A stretch of DNA of 64,000 nt from Rhizobium sp. P32RR-XVIII (GTDB lineage: Bacteria > Pseudomonadota > Alphaproteobacteria > Rhizobiales > Rhizobiaceae), in contig NZ_JABAIH010000005.1 of assembly GCF_012641395.1 (NCBI RefSeq), positions 310,001 through 374,000 of the forward strand. The letters run 5' to 3'. Below are positions 48,241 through 56,391 of the stretch, piece after piece; within the stretch, counting starts at the first letter, position 1, and the number at the start of each line of letters is the position of its first letter. Position numbers and translations under genes: made by a program. A model generated the notes under the pieces. That model was not told the DNA's origin and did no database searches. It saw only the letters and a list, made by a program, of their open reading frames with translations.

Positions 48241-48918
48241 TCATGAACGGCCGGCCTCCGCAGCGCTGCGCAGCTCGCTGATGGTGGACCGGTAAGCTTC
48301 GATGGAGCCGCCTTTGAAGATCGCCGAGCCGGCGACGAGCACGTTGGCGCCCGCCTTGGCGATCATCGGCGCGGTTTCGACCGCAACGCCGCCATCCACT
48401 TCGAGTTCGATCGGCCTGTCACCGATCAGGGACTTGGCGGCGGCAATCTTCTGGGTCATTGCCGGAATGAACTTCTGGCCGCCGAAGCCGGGATTCACAG
48501 ACATGATGAGGACGAGGTCGACATCGTCGAGGACGTTCTCGATTGCCGAAAGCGGCGTTGCCGGATTGATCGTCACGCCGGCCAGCTTGCCCAGGTTGCG
48601 GATCGTCTGCAGCGAGCGATGCAGATGCGGACCTGCTTCGGCATGAACGGTGATGCGGTCGCAGCCCGCCTTGGCAAAGGCTTCCAGATAAGGGTCGGCC
48701 GGAGAAATCATCAGATGGCAGTCGAAGGTCGCCTCCGTGTAGGAGCGCAGCGACTTGATGACGTCAGCGCCGAAGGAAATGTTCGGGACGAAATGGCCAT
48801 CCATGACATCGAGGTGGACCCAGTCCGCGCCCGCCGCGACGACGTCGCGCACTTCCTGGCCGAGCTTTGCAAAGTCCGCGGCAAGAATGGAGGGCGCGAT
48901 CCGGATCGGCAGGGTCAT
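48241..48918 (-). CDS. rpe: Ribulose-phosphate 3-epimerase
   Basis: Interconverts ribulose 5-phosphate and xylulose 5-phosphate in the pentose phosphate path and Calvin cycle. TIM-barrel motifs: [35 protein letters not shown] (metal His and Asp), [25 protein letters not shown] and [14 protein letters not shown]. 225 residues from the ATG at 48918 ([10 protein letters not shown]); the frame opens eight codons further upstream without similarity. Probably cotranscribed with the membrane gene downstream. Confidence 0.96.
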   Translation of the reverse strand: MTLPIRIAPSILAADFAKLGQEVRDVVAAGADWVHLDVMDGHFVPNISFGADVIKSLRSYTEATFDCHLMISPADPYLEAFAKAGCDRITVHAEAGPHLHRSLQTIRNLGKLAGVTINPATPLSAIENVLDDVDLVLIMSVNPGFGGQKFIPAMTQKIAAAKSLIGDRPIELEVDGGVAVETAPMIAKAGANVLVAGSAIFKGGSIEAYRSTISELRSAAEAGRS

Positions 48919-49021
48919 GAAACTCTCTTTCTCGTCAGGCAATTCGCGGCCATTTAGCAGGGCGCGGCCAATCGGGCAACAGCATGCCAGTCATCAGTAA
49001 ACTCCGCATAGGCGGCTTATT

Positions 49022-50101
49022 CTAATCTTGAAGGGCTGGAACGCGAAATGCACCATCACGCCACTCCAGCAGCCTGTAAGGGTTGTCGGAAAGCTCGTGG
49101 CCGGCGGTGAACGACAGATCGCCGAGCGGCGTCTGGAAGGTCGTGCTGATAAGCTTCTCGGCGATTGGCTTTCCTTCAGCCACGGCCGCTGTTGCCGCCT
49201 GCTGCGCGATCGCTGCGGCGGCAGCCGCGGGAAGGACGTAGCCTTCAGGCTCGATGCCCTGCGCCCGCAATGCCTTTACCGCGGTTTCTGCCGCGGGAGC
49301 GTCGGCATATTCCGGTATTGTCACGGCCCGCACTCCATCCCTCATGGCTATGGGCTGGTTTGCGGCGCGCATCGCATCCCCACCCAGGATGTCGAGCGGA
49401 ATTTTTTCCGCTGTGGCATCGCGGGCAATGACTGCGACGTCGGCGCGATCGCCGCCGATGAAAACCTTGGTCGCTCCGGCTCTCTTCAGGCGGCGGACGA
49501 GGGCGATCTGCTGCTCCTGACCCGGACGGTAAGTGTCGGTGAAGACCGGCTTCAGCCCCTTTTCCTCGAGCGCATTTCTGACGGCCTCGGTCAACTCACG
49601 GCCATGGATGGTGCCATCCTCGATGAGTGCGATCGGGTCCGCCGCCCAATCGCGGAGGATTACTTCGATAATGCGTGCAGCTTCGGCGCCATCGGGCGGC
49701 GCCAGGCGAAACAGCGGCCAGCCGTTCTTCAATGCATCCTCCATCAGGATGCGGGCGCGCACCGAGACGGTGATTGCCGGGATATTGGCTTCCTTCAGTT
49801 TCGGCAGCGCCCCTTCGAGCGTCTCGCTACAGAGAAAGCCGATCGCGACCTGCACCTTGGCGTTCACCAGCGCATCGGCAATCCCGCCGCCGCTGTTTTC
49901 CTCGCAAGGTTCGTTGATTGTGATAACTGTATTGCCGTCCTTGGTGATCTGATAGTTTGCCCCGGCAAAGACCTGCGCACCGAGCTGTTGAAGGCTTCCG
50001 CTCTGGGGAGCGACGACGCCGATCGTGACACCTGCGGCATGGCTTTCCGCCGCTGCAAGAAACAGCATCGAAAAAGCAGCTATGCCACGCAGAATGTTCA
50101 T
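49022..50101 (-). CDS. ABC-type branched-chain amino acid substrate-binding protein
   Basis: Periplasmic type I binding protein of about 359 residues. Signal peptide MNILRGIAAFSMLFLAAAESHA, then GVTIGVVAPQSGSLQQLGAQVFAGANYQI and VQVAIGFLCSETLEGALPKLKEANIPAITVS, typical of LivJ-like (Peripla_BP_6) proteins. The start ATG at 50101 gives a normal signal peptide; an ATG at 50131 would lengthen the N-region by ten residues. No permease or ATPase gene is adjacent, so it is an orphan. The ligand is unknown. Confidence 0.87.
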   Translation of the reverse strand: MNILRGIAAFSMLFLAAAESHAAGVTIGVVAPQSGSLQQLGAQVFAGANYQITKDGNTVITINEPCEENSGGGIADALVNAKVQVAIGFLCSETLEGALPKLKEANIPAITVSVRARILMEDALKNGWPLFRLAPPDGAEAARIIEVILRDWAADPIALIEDGTIHGRELTEAVRNALEEKGLKPVFTDTYRPGQEQQIALVRRLKRAGATKVFIGGDRADVAVIARDATAEKIPLDILGGDAMRAANQPIAMRDGVRAVTIPEYADAPAAETAVKALRAQGIEPEGYVLPAAAAAAIAQQAATAAVAEGKPIAEKLISTTFQTPLGDLSFTAGHELSDNPYRLLEWRDGAFRVPALQD

Positions 50102-50273
50102 GAAAATCGACGGCTCCCTTTCGTGCTTCATGTTCTTTTATCTGCCCGGAGGTAATCGTCAAAGAAAAACAGGCAAATACGCCGTATTTCGTCGGCTTCG
50201 TTGTAGAAAAGATAACGGATGACCTCCATATTAGCGGCACAGGAACAAGCGGCGGGGCCGCAGGAGACCATAT

Positions 50274-50768
50274 TTGCTAAGCAGGCAGCCGATCGATCCG
50301 CAGCTTTATCGCGATGCCATGAGTCGCTTTGGTGGTCATGTGCAACTTGCGACGACGGCGCTCGGCGAGGCACGGCGTGGGGTTACGATCACCGCGGCCT
50401 GCTCGGTCTCCGATAGCCCGGCCTGCGTGCTTGCCTGCCTCAACAATAGCAACCCGAAGAACGAGATCTTTTTCCGGAGCGGCATTTTCGCGCTGAACAC
50501 GCTTGGTGCGCATCATCAGGCGCTCGCGGACGCGTTCTCAGGACGCACGCCGATGAACGACGAGGAGCGGTTTGCGACCGGCAAATTCGGCAAGCTCGTC
50601 ACCGGCGCCCCCGTGCTCTGGGATGCGCTTGCCTCGTTCGATTGCAGGGTCATGGAGATCAAGGAGATGTCGACCCACCACATCATTTTCGGTGAGGTCG
50701 TGGGTGTGCATTTCAACGAAACAAAACCGGCCCTGCTCTATATGAACCGGGACTATCACACGCTATAA
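50274..50768 (+). CDS. Flavin reductase-like FMN-binding protein
   Basis: 164 residues of the flavin reductase-like domain: DAMSRFGGHVQLATTALGEARRGVTITAACSVSDSPACVLACLNNSNP is the family start, FALNTLGAHHQALADAFSG the middle, and FDCRVMEIKEMSTHHIIFGEVVGVHF the end with the conserved H-x-x-x-x-GxV. These supply reduced flavin to a monooxygenase or act on FMN directly. The start is TTG at 50274, supported by AGGAGA six bases upstream. It lies 21 bases before the moxR-type gene, so it may belong to that operon. Confidence 0.85.
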   Translation: MLSRQPIDPQLYRDAMSRFGGHVQLATTALGEARRGVTITAACSVSDSPACVLACLNNSNPKNEIFFRSGIFALNTLGAHHQALADAFSGRTPMNDEERFATGKFGKLVTGAPVLWDALASFDCRVMEIKEMSTHHIIFGEVVGVHFNETKPALLYMNRDYHTL

Positions 50769-50789
50769 CTCCCCTGAAACGGAGGAGAA

Positions 50790-51713
50790 ATGCCTGATCA
50801 TTCGCTGCCGCCTGCGTCCATCGACGAGACGATTGCCATGCTGGCTACGCAGGACTATCTGGCAGGCAGGTCGCTCGCGACGGTTCTTTTTCTTGCCTTG
50901 AAGATGAAGCGGCCGCTGTTTCTCGAAGGAGAGGCTGGCGTCGGCAAGACCGAGATAGCAAAGGTTCTTTCGAAGGCGCTCGATCGTCCGCTCATCCGGC
51001 TGCAGTGCTACGAAGGCCTTGATATCGCGTCCGCCGTCTACGAGTGGAACTATCCGGCCCAGATGCTGGAGATCAGGCTTGCCGAAGCCTCGGGCCTGAC
51101 CGACCGCGGCCGTATCGAGTCCGATATCTTTTCCGAGCGCTATCTCATCCGCCGCCCCGTTCTGCAGGCGCTTTCCTCCGCCGACGGCCGTGCACCTGTT
51201 TTCCTGATCGACGAGCTCGATCGCACCGATGAGGCGTTCGAGGCCTTTCTGCTGGAGGTGCTTTCGGATTTCCAGGTGACGATACCAGAACTCGGCACCG
51301 TCAAGGCGGCCGAGCCGCCGATCGTCATCATCACAACGAACCGGACACGCGAAGTGCACGACGCGCTCAAGCGCCGCTGCCTCTACCATTGGGTCGATTA
51401 TCCGCAAGCGGCGCAGGAACTGGAAATCATCCGCCGGAAGGTCCCTGGCTGCAATGAGGCTCTCTCGCAGCAGATCGTGGCCTACGTGCAGAAACTGCGC
51501 ACGCTCGACCTTTTCAAGAATCCCGGCGTCGCCGAGACAATCGACTGGGCGACCGCGCTGACTGAGCTCGATCGTCTGGCGCTCGATCCGGATACGATCT
51601 CCGACACGATCGGCACGCTGCTCAAATACCAGGACGACATTGCTCGTATCCAGGGCAGCGAAGGGGCTCGTGTCCTTAACGACGTCAAGGACGAGCTCAG
51701 GGCGACGGCTTAG
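50790..51713 (+). CDS. MoxR/CoxD-type AAA+ ATPase
   Basis: 307 residues of AAA+ ATPase. Walker A FLEGEAGVGKTEIAKV, Walker B PVFLIDELDRTDEAFEAFLLE, sensor 1 IVIITTNRTREVHDALKRRCLYHWVDYP. MoxR ATPases partner VWA proteins to remodel or load cofactors into enzymes. In carboxydotrophs the CoxD homologue and CoxE are required to build the Cu-S-Mo centre of CO dehydrogenase. GGAGG is four bases upstream of the ATG. Only two bases separate it from the VWA gene, so the pair is coupled. Confidence 0.9.
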   Translation: MPDHSLPPASIDETIAMLATQDYLAGRSLATVLFLALKMKRPLFLEGEAGVGKTEIAKVLSKALDRPLIRLQCYEGLDIASAVYEWNYPAQMLEIRLAEASGLTDRGRIESDIFSERYLIRRPVLQALSSADGRAPVFLIDELDRTDEAFEAFLLEVLSDFQVTIPELGTVKAAEPPIVIITTNRTREVHDALKRRCLYHWVDYPQAAQELEIIRRKVPGCNEALSQQIVAYVQKLRTLDLFKNPGVAETIDWATALTELDRLALDPDTISDTIGTLLKYQDDIARIQGSEGARVLNDVKDELRATA

Positions 51714-51715
51714 AT

Positions 51716-52978
51716 ATGGAAACGCAACCAGCGCAGGATGCTGTCGTGGTTCCGCCGGTGCCGCCGGGCGAGGGGCGGTTTGCCGATAACATCGTCTTCT
51801 TTGCCCGAACCCTCCGCAAGGCCGGCCTCAAGATCGGTCCGGCTTCCATTGCCGATGCGATCGAGGCCGTCGAGGCGATCGGCATGGGATCGCGCGAGGA
51901 ATTCCACGCGGCGCTCTTTTCCATTTTCGTCAAACGGCACGAGGACAAGCCCGTTTTCGACGAAGCTTTCCGGCTTTTCTGGCGTTCCCGCGATTTGGTG
52001 GAGAAGATGATCGCCATGATGTCGCCGCGCGCGCCGGACAACCGCGAAAAGGAAAAGGCGAAAGCGGGCGAAACGCGCGTCAGCGATGCGCTTCTGGGTG
52101 ATCAGCGCGGCAACAAGCCTCCGCGTGAGGAGCCGGATATCGAAATCGATGCGCGCTTTACCACTTCGGGCAACGAGGTGTTTCGCCGAATGGACTTCGC
52201 GCAGATGTCGGCGCCCGAAATTGCGCTGGCGAAGAAAGAGCTGAGCCGGCTGCAATTGTCGCTCGACACCGTCCGGACACGGCGGTTCAGGCCATCGCAC
52301 GTTCACCGGTTGGTCGATCCTCGCGCTACGATGCGCTCGGCGCTGCGCACCGGCGGCTCACTGATCCTGCCGCGCTATCGCGAACAGAAGGAAATCCGGC
52401 CGCCCTTGGTGGTTCTTGCGGATATCTCCGGCTCGATGAGCCAGTACACCCGCATCTTCCTGCATTTCCTCCACGCGCTGACCGAGCGTCGCCGCCGCGT
52501 CCACACATTTCTCTTCGGAACACGGCTCACCAATGTCACCCGGCAGATGCGCCACAAGGATCCGGACGAAGCGCTGGACGAATGCGCTGCCGCCGTGAAG
52601 GACTGGTCGGGCGGCACGCGCATCGGCGAAACGTTGAAGGATTTCAACCGGCTGTGGGCGCGCCGGGTGCTCGGGCAGGGCGCGCTGGTGCTGTTGATCA
52701 CCGACGGGCTAGAGCGTGAAGGCATCGAACTGCTCTCGGCGGAGATCGACCGACTGCACCGATCCTGCCGGCGGCTGATCTGGCTTAATCCGCTTTTGCG
52801 TTTCGAGGGGTTCGAGCCTCGGGCGCGCGGCGTGCGCGCGATGCTGCCGCATGTTGACGAATTCCGCCCGGTTCACAATCTATCATCTTTGAGCGACCTT
52901 GCTGCGGCGCTTGGTACGGGTAATTCGTCAACATATGATCCGCGGCGCTATCTCGACAGAATGAGAGGCTTGGCATGA
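51716..52978 (+). CDS. CoxE-like VWA domain protein
   Basis: 420 residues. The N-terminal helical region (about 1-150) leads to a von Willebrand A domain of the CoxE type: the metal-binding MIDAS begins VVLADISGSMSQYTRIFLHFLHAL (DxSxS), with LVLLITDGLEREGIELLSAEIDRLHR carrying the later Asp. CoxE-like proteins pair with the MoxR-type ATPase encoded just upstream. The stop overlaps the next ATG by four bases (ATGA). Its role in cofactor insertion is inferred from the family and neighbours. Confidence 0.9.
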   Translation: METQPAQDAVVVPPVPPGEGRFADNIVFFARTLRKAGLKIGPASIADAIEAVEAIGMGSREEFHAALFSIFVKRHEDKPVFDEAFRLFWRSRDLVEKMIAMMSPRAPDNREKEKAKAGETRVSDALLGDQRGNKPPREEPDIEIDARFTTSGNEVFRRMDFAQMSAPEIALAKKELSRLQLSLDTVRTRRFRPSHVHRLVDPRATMRSALRTGGSLILPRYREQKEIRPPLVVLADISGSMSQYTRIFLHFLHALTERRRRVHTFLFGTRLTNVTRQMRHKDPDEALDECAAAVKDWSGGTRIGETLKDFNRLWARRVLGQGALVLLITDGLEREGIELLSAEIDRLHRSCRRLIWLNPLLRFEGFEPRARGVRAMLPHVDEFRPVHNLSSLSDLAAALGTGNSSTYDPRRYLDRMRGLA

Positions 52979-53304
52979 GCGAGTCATCTTACGGTCTCGA
53001 TCCGCTGATGAAGGCGGAGGAGTGGAAGAAGAGCGGCCGCGATGTGGCTGTCGCGACTGTGATCGAAACCTGGGGATCGGCGCCGCGTCCGGTCGGAAGC
53101 CATCTGGTGATCGACGGCGAGGGCAATTTCGAGGGTTCGGTTTCCGGCGGCTGCGTCGAAGGCGCGGTCATCGCGGAAGCGATGGACGTGATCGGCGACG
53201 GCAAGGCAAAGCTGCTGGAATTCGGCGTCGCCGACGAGACCGCCTGGCGCGTCGGGCTATCCTGCGGCGGCCGCATCCGCGTCTTTGTCGAGAGGCTCGG
53301 CTGA
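52975..53304 (+). CDS. XdhC/CoxI N-terminal domain protein
   Basis: 109 residues. It consists of the XdhC_CoxI domain alone: VATVIETWGSAPRPVGSHLVIDGEGNFEGSVSGGCVEGAVIAEAMDVI (signature GSAPR...G...GS(V/I)SGGCVE) and LLEFGVADETAWRVGLSCGGRIRVFVERL. XdhC binds the molybdenum cofactor and passes it to xanthine dehydrogenase-type enzymes. The Rossmann half of a standard XdhC is in the next gene, so the family protein is split over two overlapping genes. The stop shares a base with the next start (TGATG). Confidence 0.92.
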   Translation: MSESSYGLDPLMKAEEWKKSGRDVAVATVIETWGSAPRPVGSHLVIDGEGNFEGSVSGGCVEGAVIAEAMDVIGDGKAKLLEFGVADETAWRVGLSCGGRIRVFVERLG

Positions 53305-54005
53305 TGGATCTTGTCAATCTGGAACGGTTGAATGCGGGCCGCCGGGCGCGCAAGGCCGTCATGCTGGTGACGGACATGGAGCGTGGAACGGATCGCGTGA
53401 TCGTCGAAGGCGGGCCGGTCGATGCTGCGCTGAGCGAGGCGGTGGCAGCGACGTTCCGCTCCGGCAAATCGGGGACCTGCGAGATCGATGAGGCGAGATA
53501 CTTTCTGAACGTGCATCTGCCGCCGCCGCATATCGTCATCATAGGCGCAGTGCATATCAGCCAGGTTCTGGCGCAGATGGCGGCTCTTGCAGGTTTCGAT
53601 GTGCGCATCATCGATCCGCGGACGGCCTTCGCCACCCCGGAGCGTTTCGCCGGCATAGATTTGGTAGCCGACTGGCCGGTCGATGTTTTGAAGGATCGTC
53701 CGCTCGATGCCTACACCGCCGTCGTCGCAGTTACGCACGATCCGAAAATCGATGACTTTCCGATTGCTGAGGCGCTCAGAACCGGCTGCTTCTATGTCGG
53801 CGCGCTCGGCAGCCGCAAGACCCACGGCTCGCGTCTCGAGCGACTCCGGATGGAAGGTTTTTCCGACGGCGAGCTGGCGAGGATCAACGGCCCGATCGGG
53901 CTTAATATCGGCGCATCCAGTCCTGCAGAAATAGCCGTCGCGATTCTGGGGCAAATCATTCAGGCGTTGCGCTCTCGCGACGTAACGTCTCCGAAAGGTG
54001 ACTAG
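53304..54005 (+). CDS. XdhC Rossmann-domain protein
   Basis: 233 residues. N-terminal ~75 residues look like a reduced XdhC segment, then a Rossmann domain PHIVIIGAVHISQVLAQMAALAGFDVRIIDPR (XdhC_C type), TAVVAVTHDPKIDDFPIAEALRTGCFYVGALGSRKTHGSRLERL and GLNIGASSPAEIAVAILGQIIQ, all typical of XdhC C-terminal domains. Its ATG overlaps the preceding stop by one base. Together with the 109-residue protein it gives the full XdhC function. Confidence 0.92.
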   Translation: MDLVNLERLNAGRRARKAVMLVTDMERGTDRVIVEGGPVDAALSEAVAATFRSGKSGTCEIDEARYFLNVHLPPPHIVIIGAVHISQVLAQMAALAGFDVRIIDPRTAFATPERFAGIDLVADWPVDVLKDRPLDAYTAVVAVTHDPKIDDFPIAEALRTGCFYVGALGSRKTHGSRLERLRMEGFSDGELARINGPIGLNIGASSPAEIAVAILGQIIQALRSRDVTSPKGD

Positions 54006-54006
54006 C

Positions 54007-55641
54007 ATGATCTTCGGTGAGTTCAGTGTCGAAAGTGCCGAAGGGCTTGTCCTCGCCCATTCCATCAAGATGGCCGGCGGAGCCTTGCGGAAAGGCCATG
54101 TGGTTGAAGCTGCGGACATCGAGCAACTGAAGAGTTCTGGCATCGAAAAGATTGTTGCCGCTCGCCTGGAGGACGGTGATCTCGACGAGGACGAAGCTGC
54201 GGCCCGTCTCGGGCAGGCGATTGCACCCGATCACCTCAGCTTTTCCGAGGCCGCGACCGGCCGCGTCAACATCCATGCGGCCGTCGACGGCCTGTTCGCG
54301 GCGAACCGCGAGGCTGTCGATCGGCTGAACCGCATCGATCCGGCGATCACGCTCGCCTGTCTTGCCGACCATACGCGCATCAGCGCGGGCGACATGGTGG
54401 CGACCTTCAAGATCATCCCACTGGCGGTCCCGGGCGCCAAGGTCGATGCTGCCTGTGCGGAACTTCGCGCGAATTCGCCCTTCGAAGTCAAGCCGTTTGT
54501 CGAATACGCGGTTTCCCTCATCGCGACCGAATTGTCCTCGCTGAAGGTCTCCGTGATGGACAAGACTGCGCGCATATTGGAGCGGCGCCTGGAGGGGTCC
54601 GGCAACCGGCTCCTGCGGGAACGACGGGTGCCGCACGAGACCAAGGCGCTCGCCGCATCGATCAAGGACGTGATGGCGATTTCCGAGCTGGCGCCGAAGC
54701 TGGTGATCGTCTTCGGAGCGTCGGCTGTCATCGACGAGGCGGATGTCATTCCACAGGCGATACGCGAGGCGGGCGGGAATATTCTCAGCGTCGGCATGCC
54801 GGTCGATCCGGGGAACCTGATGGTTCTCGGCCGCATCGGGGCAACGTATGTGGTCGGCGCTCCGGGCTGTGCTCGCAGCCCGAAGGAGAACGGTTTCGAC
54901 TGGGTTCTCGATCGCATTCTGGCCGGCGAGCGGCCGGGTGCGCGCGAAGTGACGGGCATGGGCGTTGGAGGCCTGCTGATGGAGATACAATCACGACCGC
55001 AGCCGCGCGACGTGCCTGCCGCAAAGCGCGCGGCCGCTTCGGTCGCCATTGTCCTGCTGGCGGCCGGCCGCGCGCGCCGGATGGGCGAAGCCGGCCAGCA
55101 CAAACTGCTTGCGGAGTTCGATGGGGTGCCGCTGGTCCGCCGCTGTGCATCCGTTGCCATCGCTAGCAAGACAGGCTCGGTCATCGTCGTGACGGGGCAC
55201 CGGAATAGCGAAATCGAAGCCGCGCTTGAAGGCCTCAACGTGAAGCCCGTCTTCAACGCCGATTACACGTCAGGCATGGCAAGTTCGCTCGCGGCCGGCT
55301 TTGCGGATGCTCATGCGGGCGACGCCGACGGCATTCTCGTCATGCTCGCGGATATGCCGGGTGTTTCGACTACGGATCTCGATAGTTTGATCGACGCATT
55401 CGAGCGGGCAGACGGGCGGGTAATCGTTCGCGCTGTTGCGCAGGGAAAACGCGGAAATCCGGTTATCCTGCCGCGATCGCTCTATCAGGCGGTGCTTGCG
55501 CTCGAGGGAGACGTCGGGGCGCGTCACATCATCGAAGCGGCAGGACTTCCTGTCATCGATGTCGATATAGGCGAGGGCGCGCATCTTGACGTGGATACCC
55601 CCGAGGCCGTTGTCGCTGCGGGCGGCATTTTGAAGGAATAG
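54007..55641 (+). CDS. Fusion: molybdopterin-binding domain plus MobA-like NTP transferase
   Basis: 544 residues. The N-terminal ~330 form a MoeA/MoCF-like molybdopterin-binding unit (FGASAVIDEADVIPQAI, MPVDPGNLMVLGRIGATYVVGAPGCARSPKENGFDWVLDRILAG). The C-terminal ~200 form a MocA/MobA-type nucleotidyltransferase: VAIVLLAAGRARRMGEAGQHKLL (LAAGxxxRMG...K), VTGHRNSEIEAAL, GILVMLADMPGVSTTDLD and GNPVILPRSLY. Such enzymes convert Mo-molybdopterin to the MCD form used by hydroxylases. The ATG at 54007 has AAAGGTG before it; the GTG at 53998 lies inside that site. It is the last gene of the coupled cassette. Confidence 0.9.
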   Translation: MIFGEFSVESAEGLVLAHSIKMAGGALRKGHVVEAADIEQLKSSGIEKIVAARLEDGDLDEDEAAARLGQAIAPDHLSFSEAATGRVNIHAAVDGLFAANREAVDRLNRIDPAITLACLADHTRISAGDMVATFKIIPLAVPGAKVDAACAELRANSPFEVKPFVEYAVSLIATELSSLKVSVMDKTARILERRLEGSGNRLLRERRVPHETKALAASIKDVMAISELAPKLVIVFGASAVIDEADVIPQAIREAGGNILSVGMPVDPGNLMVLGRIGATYVVGAPGCARSPKENGFDWVLDRILAGERPGAREVTGMGVGGLLMEIQSRPQPRDVPAAKRAAASVAIVLLAAGRARRMGEAGQHKLLAEFDGVPLVRRCASVAIASKTGSVIVVTGHRNSEIEAALEGLNVKPVFNADYTSGMASSLAAGFADAHAGDADGILVMLADMPGVSTTDLDSLIDAFERADGRVIVRAVAQGKRGNPVILPRSLYQAVLALEGDVGARHIIEAAGLPVIDVDIGEGAHLDVDTPEAVVAAGGILKE

Positions 55642-55643
55642 CA

Positions 55644-55961
55644 ATGGACGCCGCTGGCATAGAGGAAATGTTCCAGGGTCTCGGTCCCGTGACGATCAGG
55701 CGCATGTTCGGCGGCAAAGGCATCTATCACCTCGGCCGTATCGTGGCGGTCGAAGTCGGCGGAGAGGTGCTGCTCAAGGCCGATGCCGAAAGCGCGCCGG
55801 AATTTGCTGCCGCCGGTTCCAGCCAATGGTTCTACGAGGGGAAGAAAGGCAATCCTGTAAAGATGCCTTATTGGTCGGTCCCCGAGGCTGCCTATGACGA
55901 TCCCGATGAGATGGCGAAGTGGGTGCGGCTTGCCTATGAGGCGGCGTTGCGGGCGGAATGA
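55644..55961 (+). CDS. TfoX N-terminal domain protein
   Basis: 105 residues of the TfoX_N type: MFQGLGPVTIRRMFGGKGIYHLGRIVAVEVGGEVLLKADAES, then SSQWFYEGKKGNPVKMPYWSVPEAAYDDPDEMAKWVRLAYEAAL. The full competence regulator TfoX (Sxy) also has a C-terminal domain, absent here. It starts two bases after the molybdenum cofactor gene and ends directly against the convergent Nudix gene, with no space between stops. Confidence 0.88.
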   Translation: MDAAGIEEMFQGLGPVTIRRMFGGKGIYHLGRIVAVEVGGEVLLKADAESAPEFAAAGSSQWFYEGKKGNPVKMPYWSVPEAAYDDPDEMAKWVRLAYEAALRAE

Positions 55962-56384
55962 CTAGCGGAAGTCGGTTTCGCTGAGAGTGGCAATCGCGGC
56001 CTTTGTGAAAGCCGAAAGCGGTTGCGGCAGGTCATGGCGGCCGAACCAACCGAAATCGGAAAGTTTGTCGGGTTCAGTCAGTTGCGGTTCCCCCTCGACA
56101 TCTCGCGCTACGTAAAGGAGTGAAATCCAGTGCTGGCGGTCTGCCTCGATAATCTGCTCGGTCGGTTCTAGCAATTCGACGTGGCCGATCTTCAGCCCGG
56201 TCTCTTCCTCGGCCTCGCGGCGGGCGGCTTGTTCGGCCGGCTCCATATGATCGACCTTGCCGCCGACGATATTCCAGAAGCCGGCTTCGGGCGGAAGCAT
56301 GCGCTTGTAGAGCAGGATCTTGCCGTCGCGCAAAATCACCAGGCCTACGCCGAGGCCCGGAAAATCGATGCCGGGCTTGCCCAT
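55962..56384 (-). CDS. Nudix hydrolase
   Basis: 140 residues. The Nudix box is intact: GGKVDHMEPAEQAARREAEEETGLKI (G-x5-E-x7-RE-x-EE-x-G), set after GLGVGLVILRDGKILLYKRMLPPEAGFWNIVGG. It hydrolyses a nucleoside diphosphate linked to another group; DRQHWISLLYVARDVEGEPQLTEPDKLSDFGWF resembles ADP-ribose/NTP-type members, but the substrate is not fixed. Lies seven bases downstream of the helicase gene, likely in one unit. Confidence 0.9.
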   Translation of the reverse strand: MGKPGIDFPGLGVGLVILRDGKILLYKRMLPPEAGFWNIVGGKVDHMEPAEQAARREAEEETGLKIGHVELLEPTEQIIEADRQHWISLLYVARDVEGEPQLTEPDKLSDFGWFGRHDLPQPLSAFTKAAIATLSETDFR

Positions 56385-56391
56385 CGAGAGA

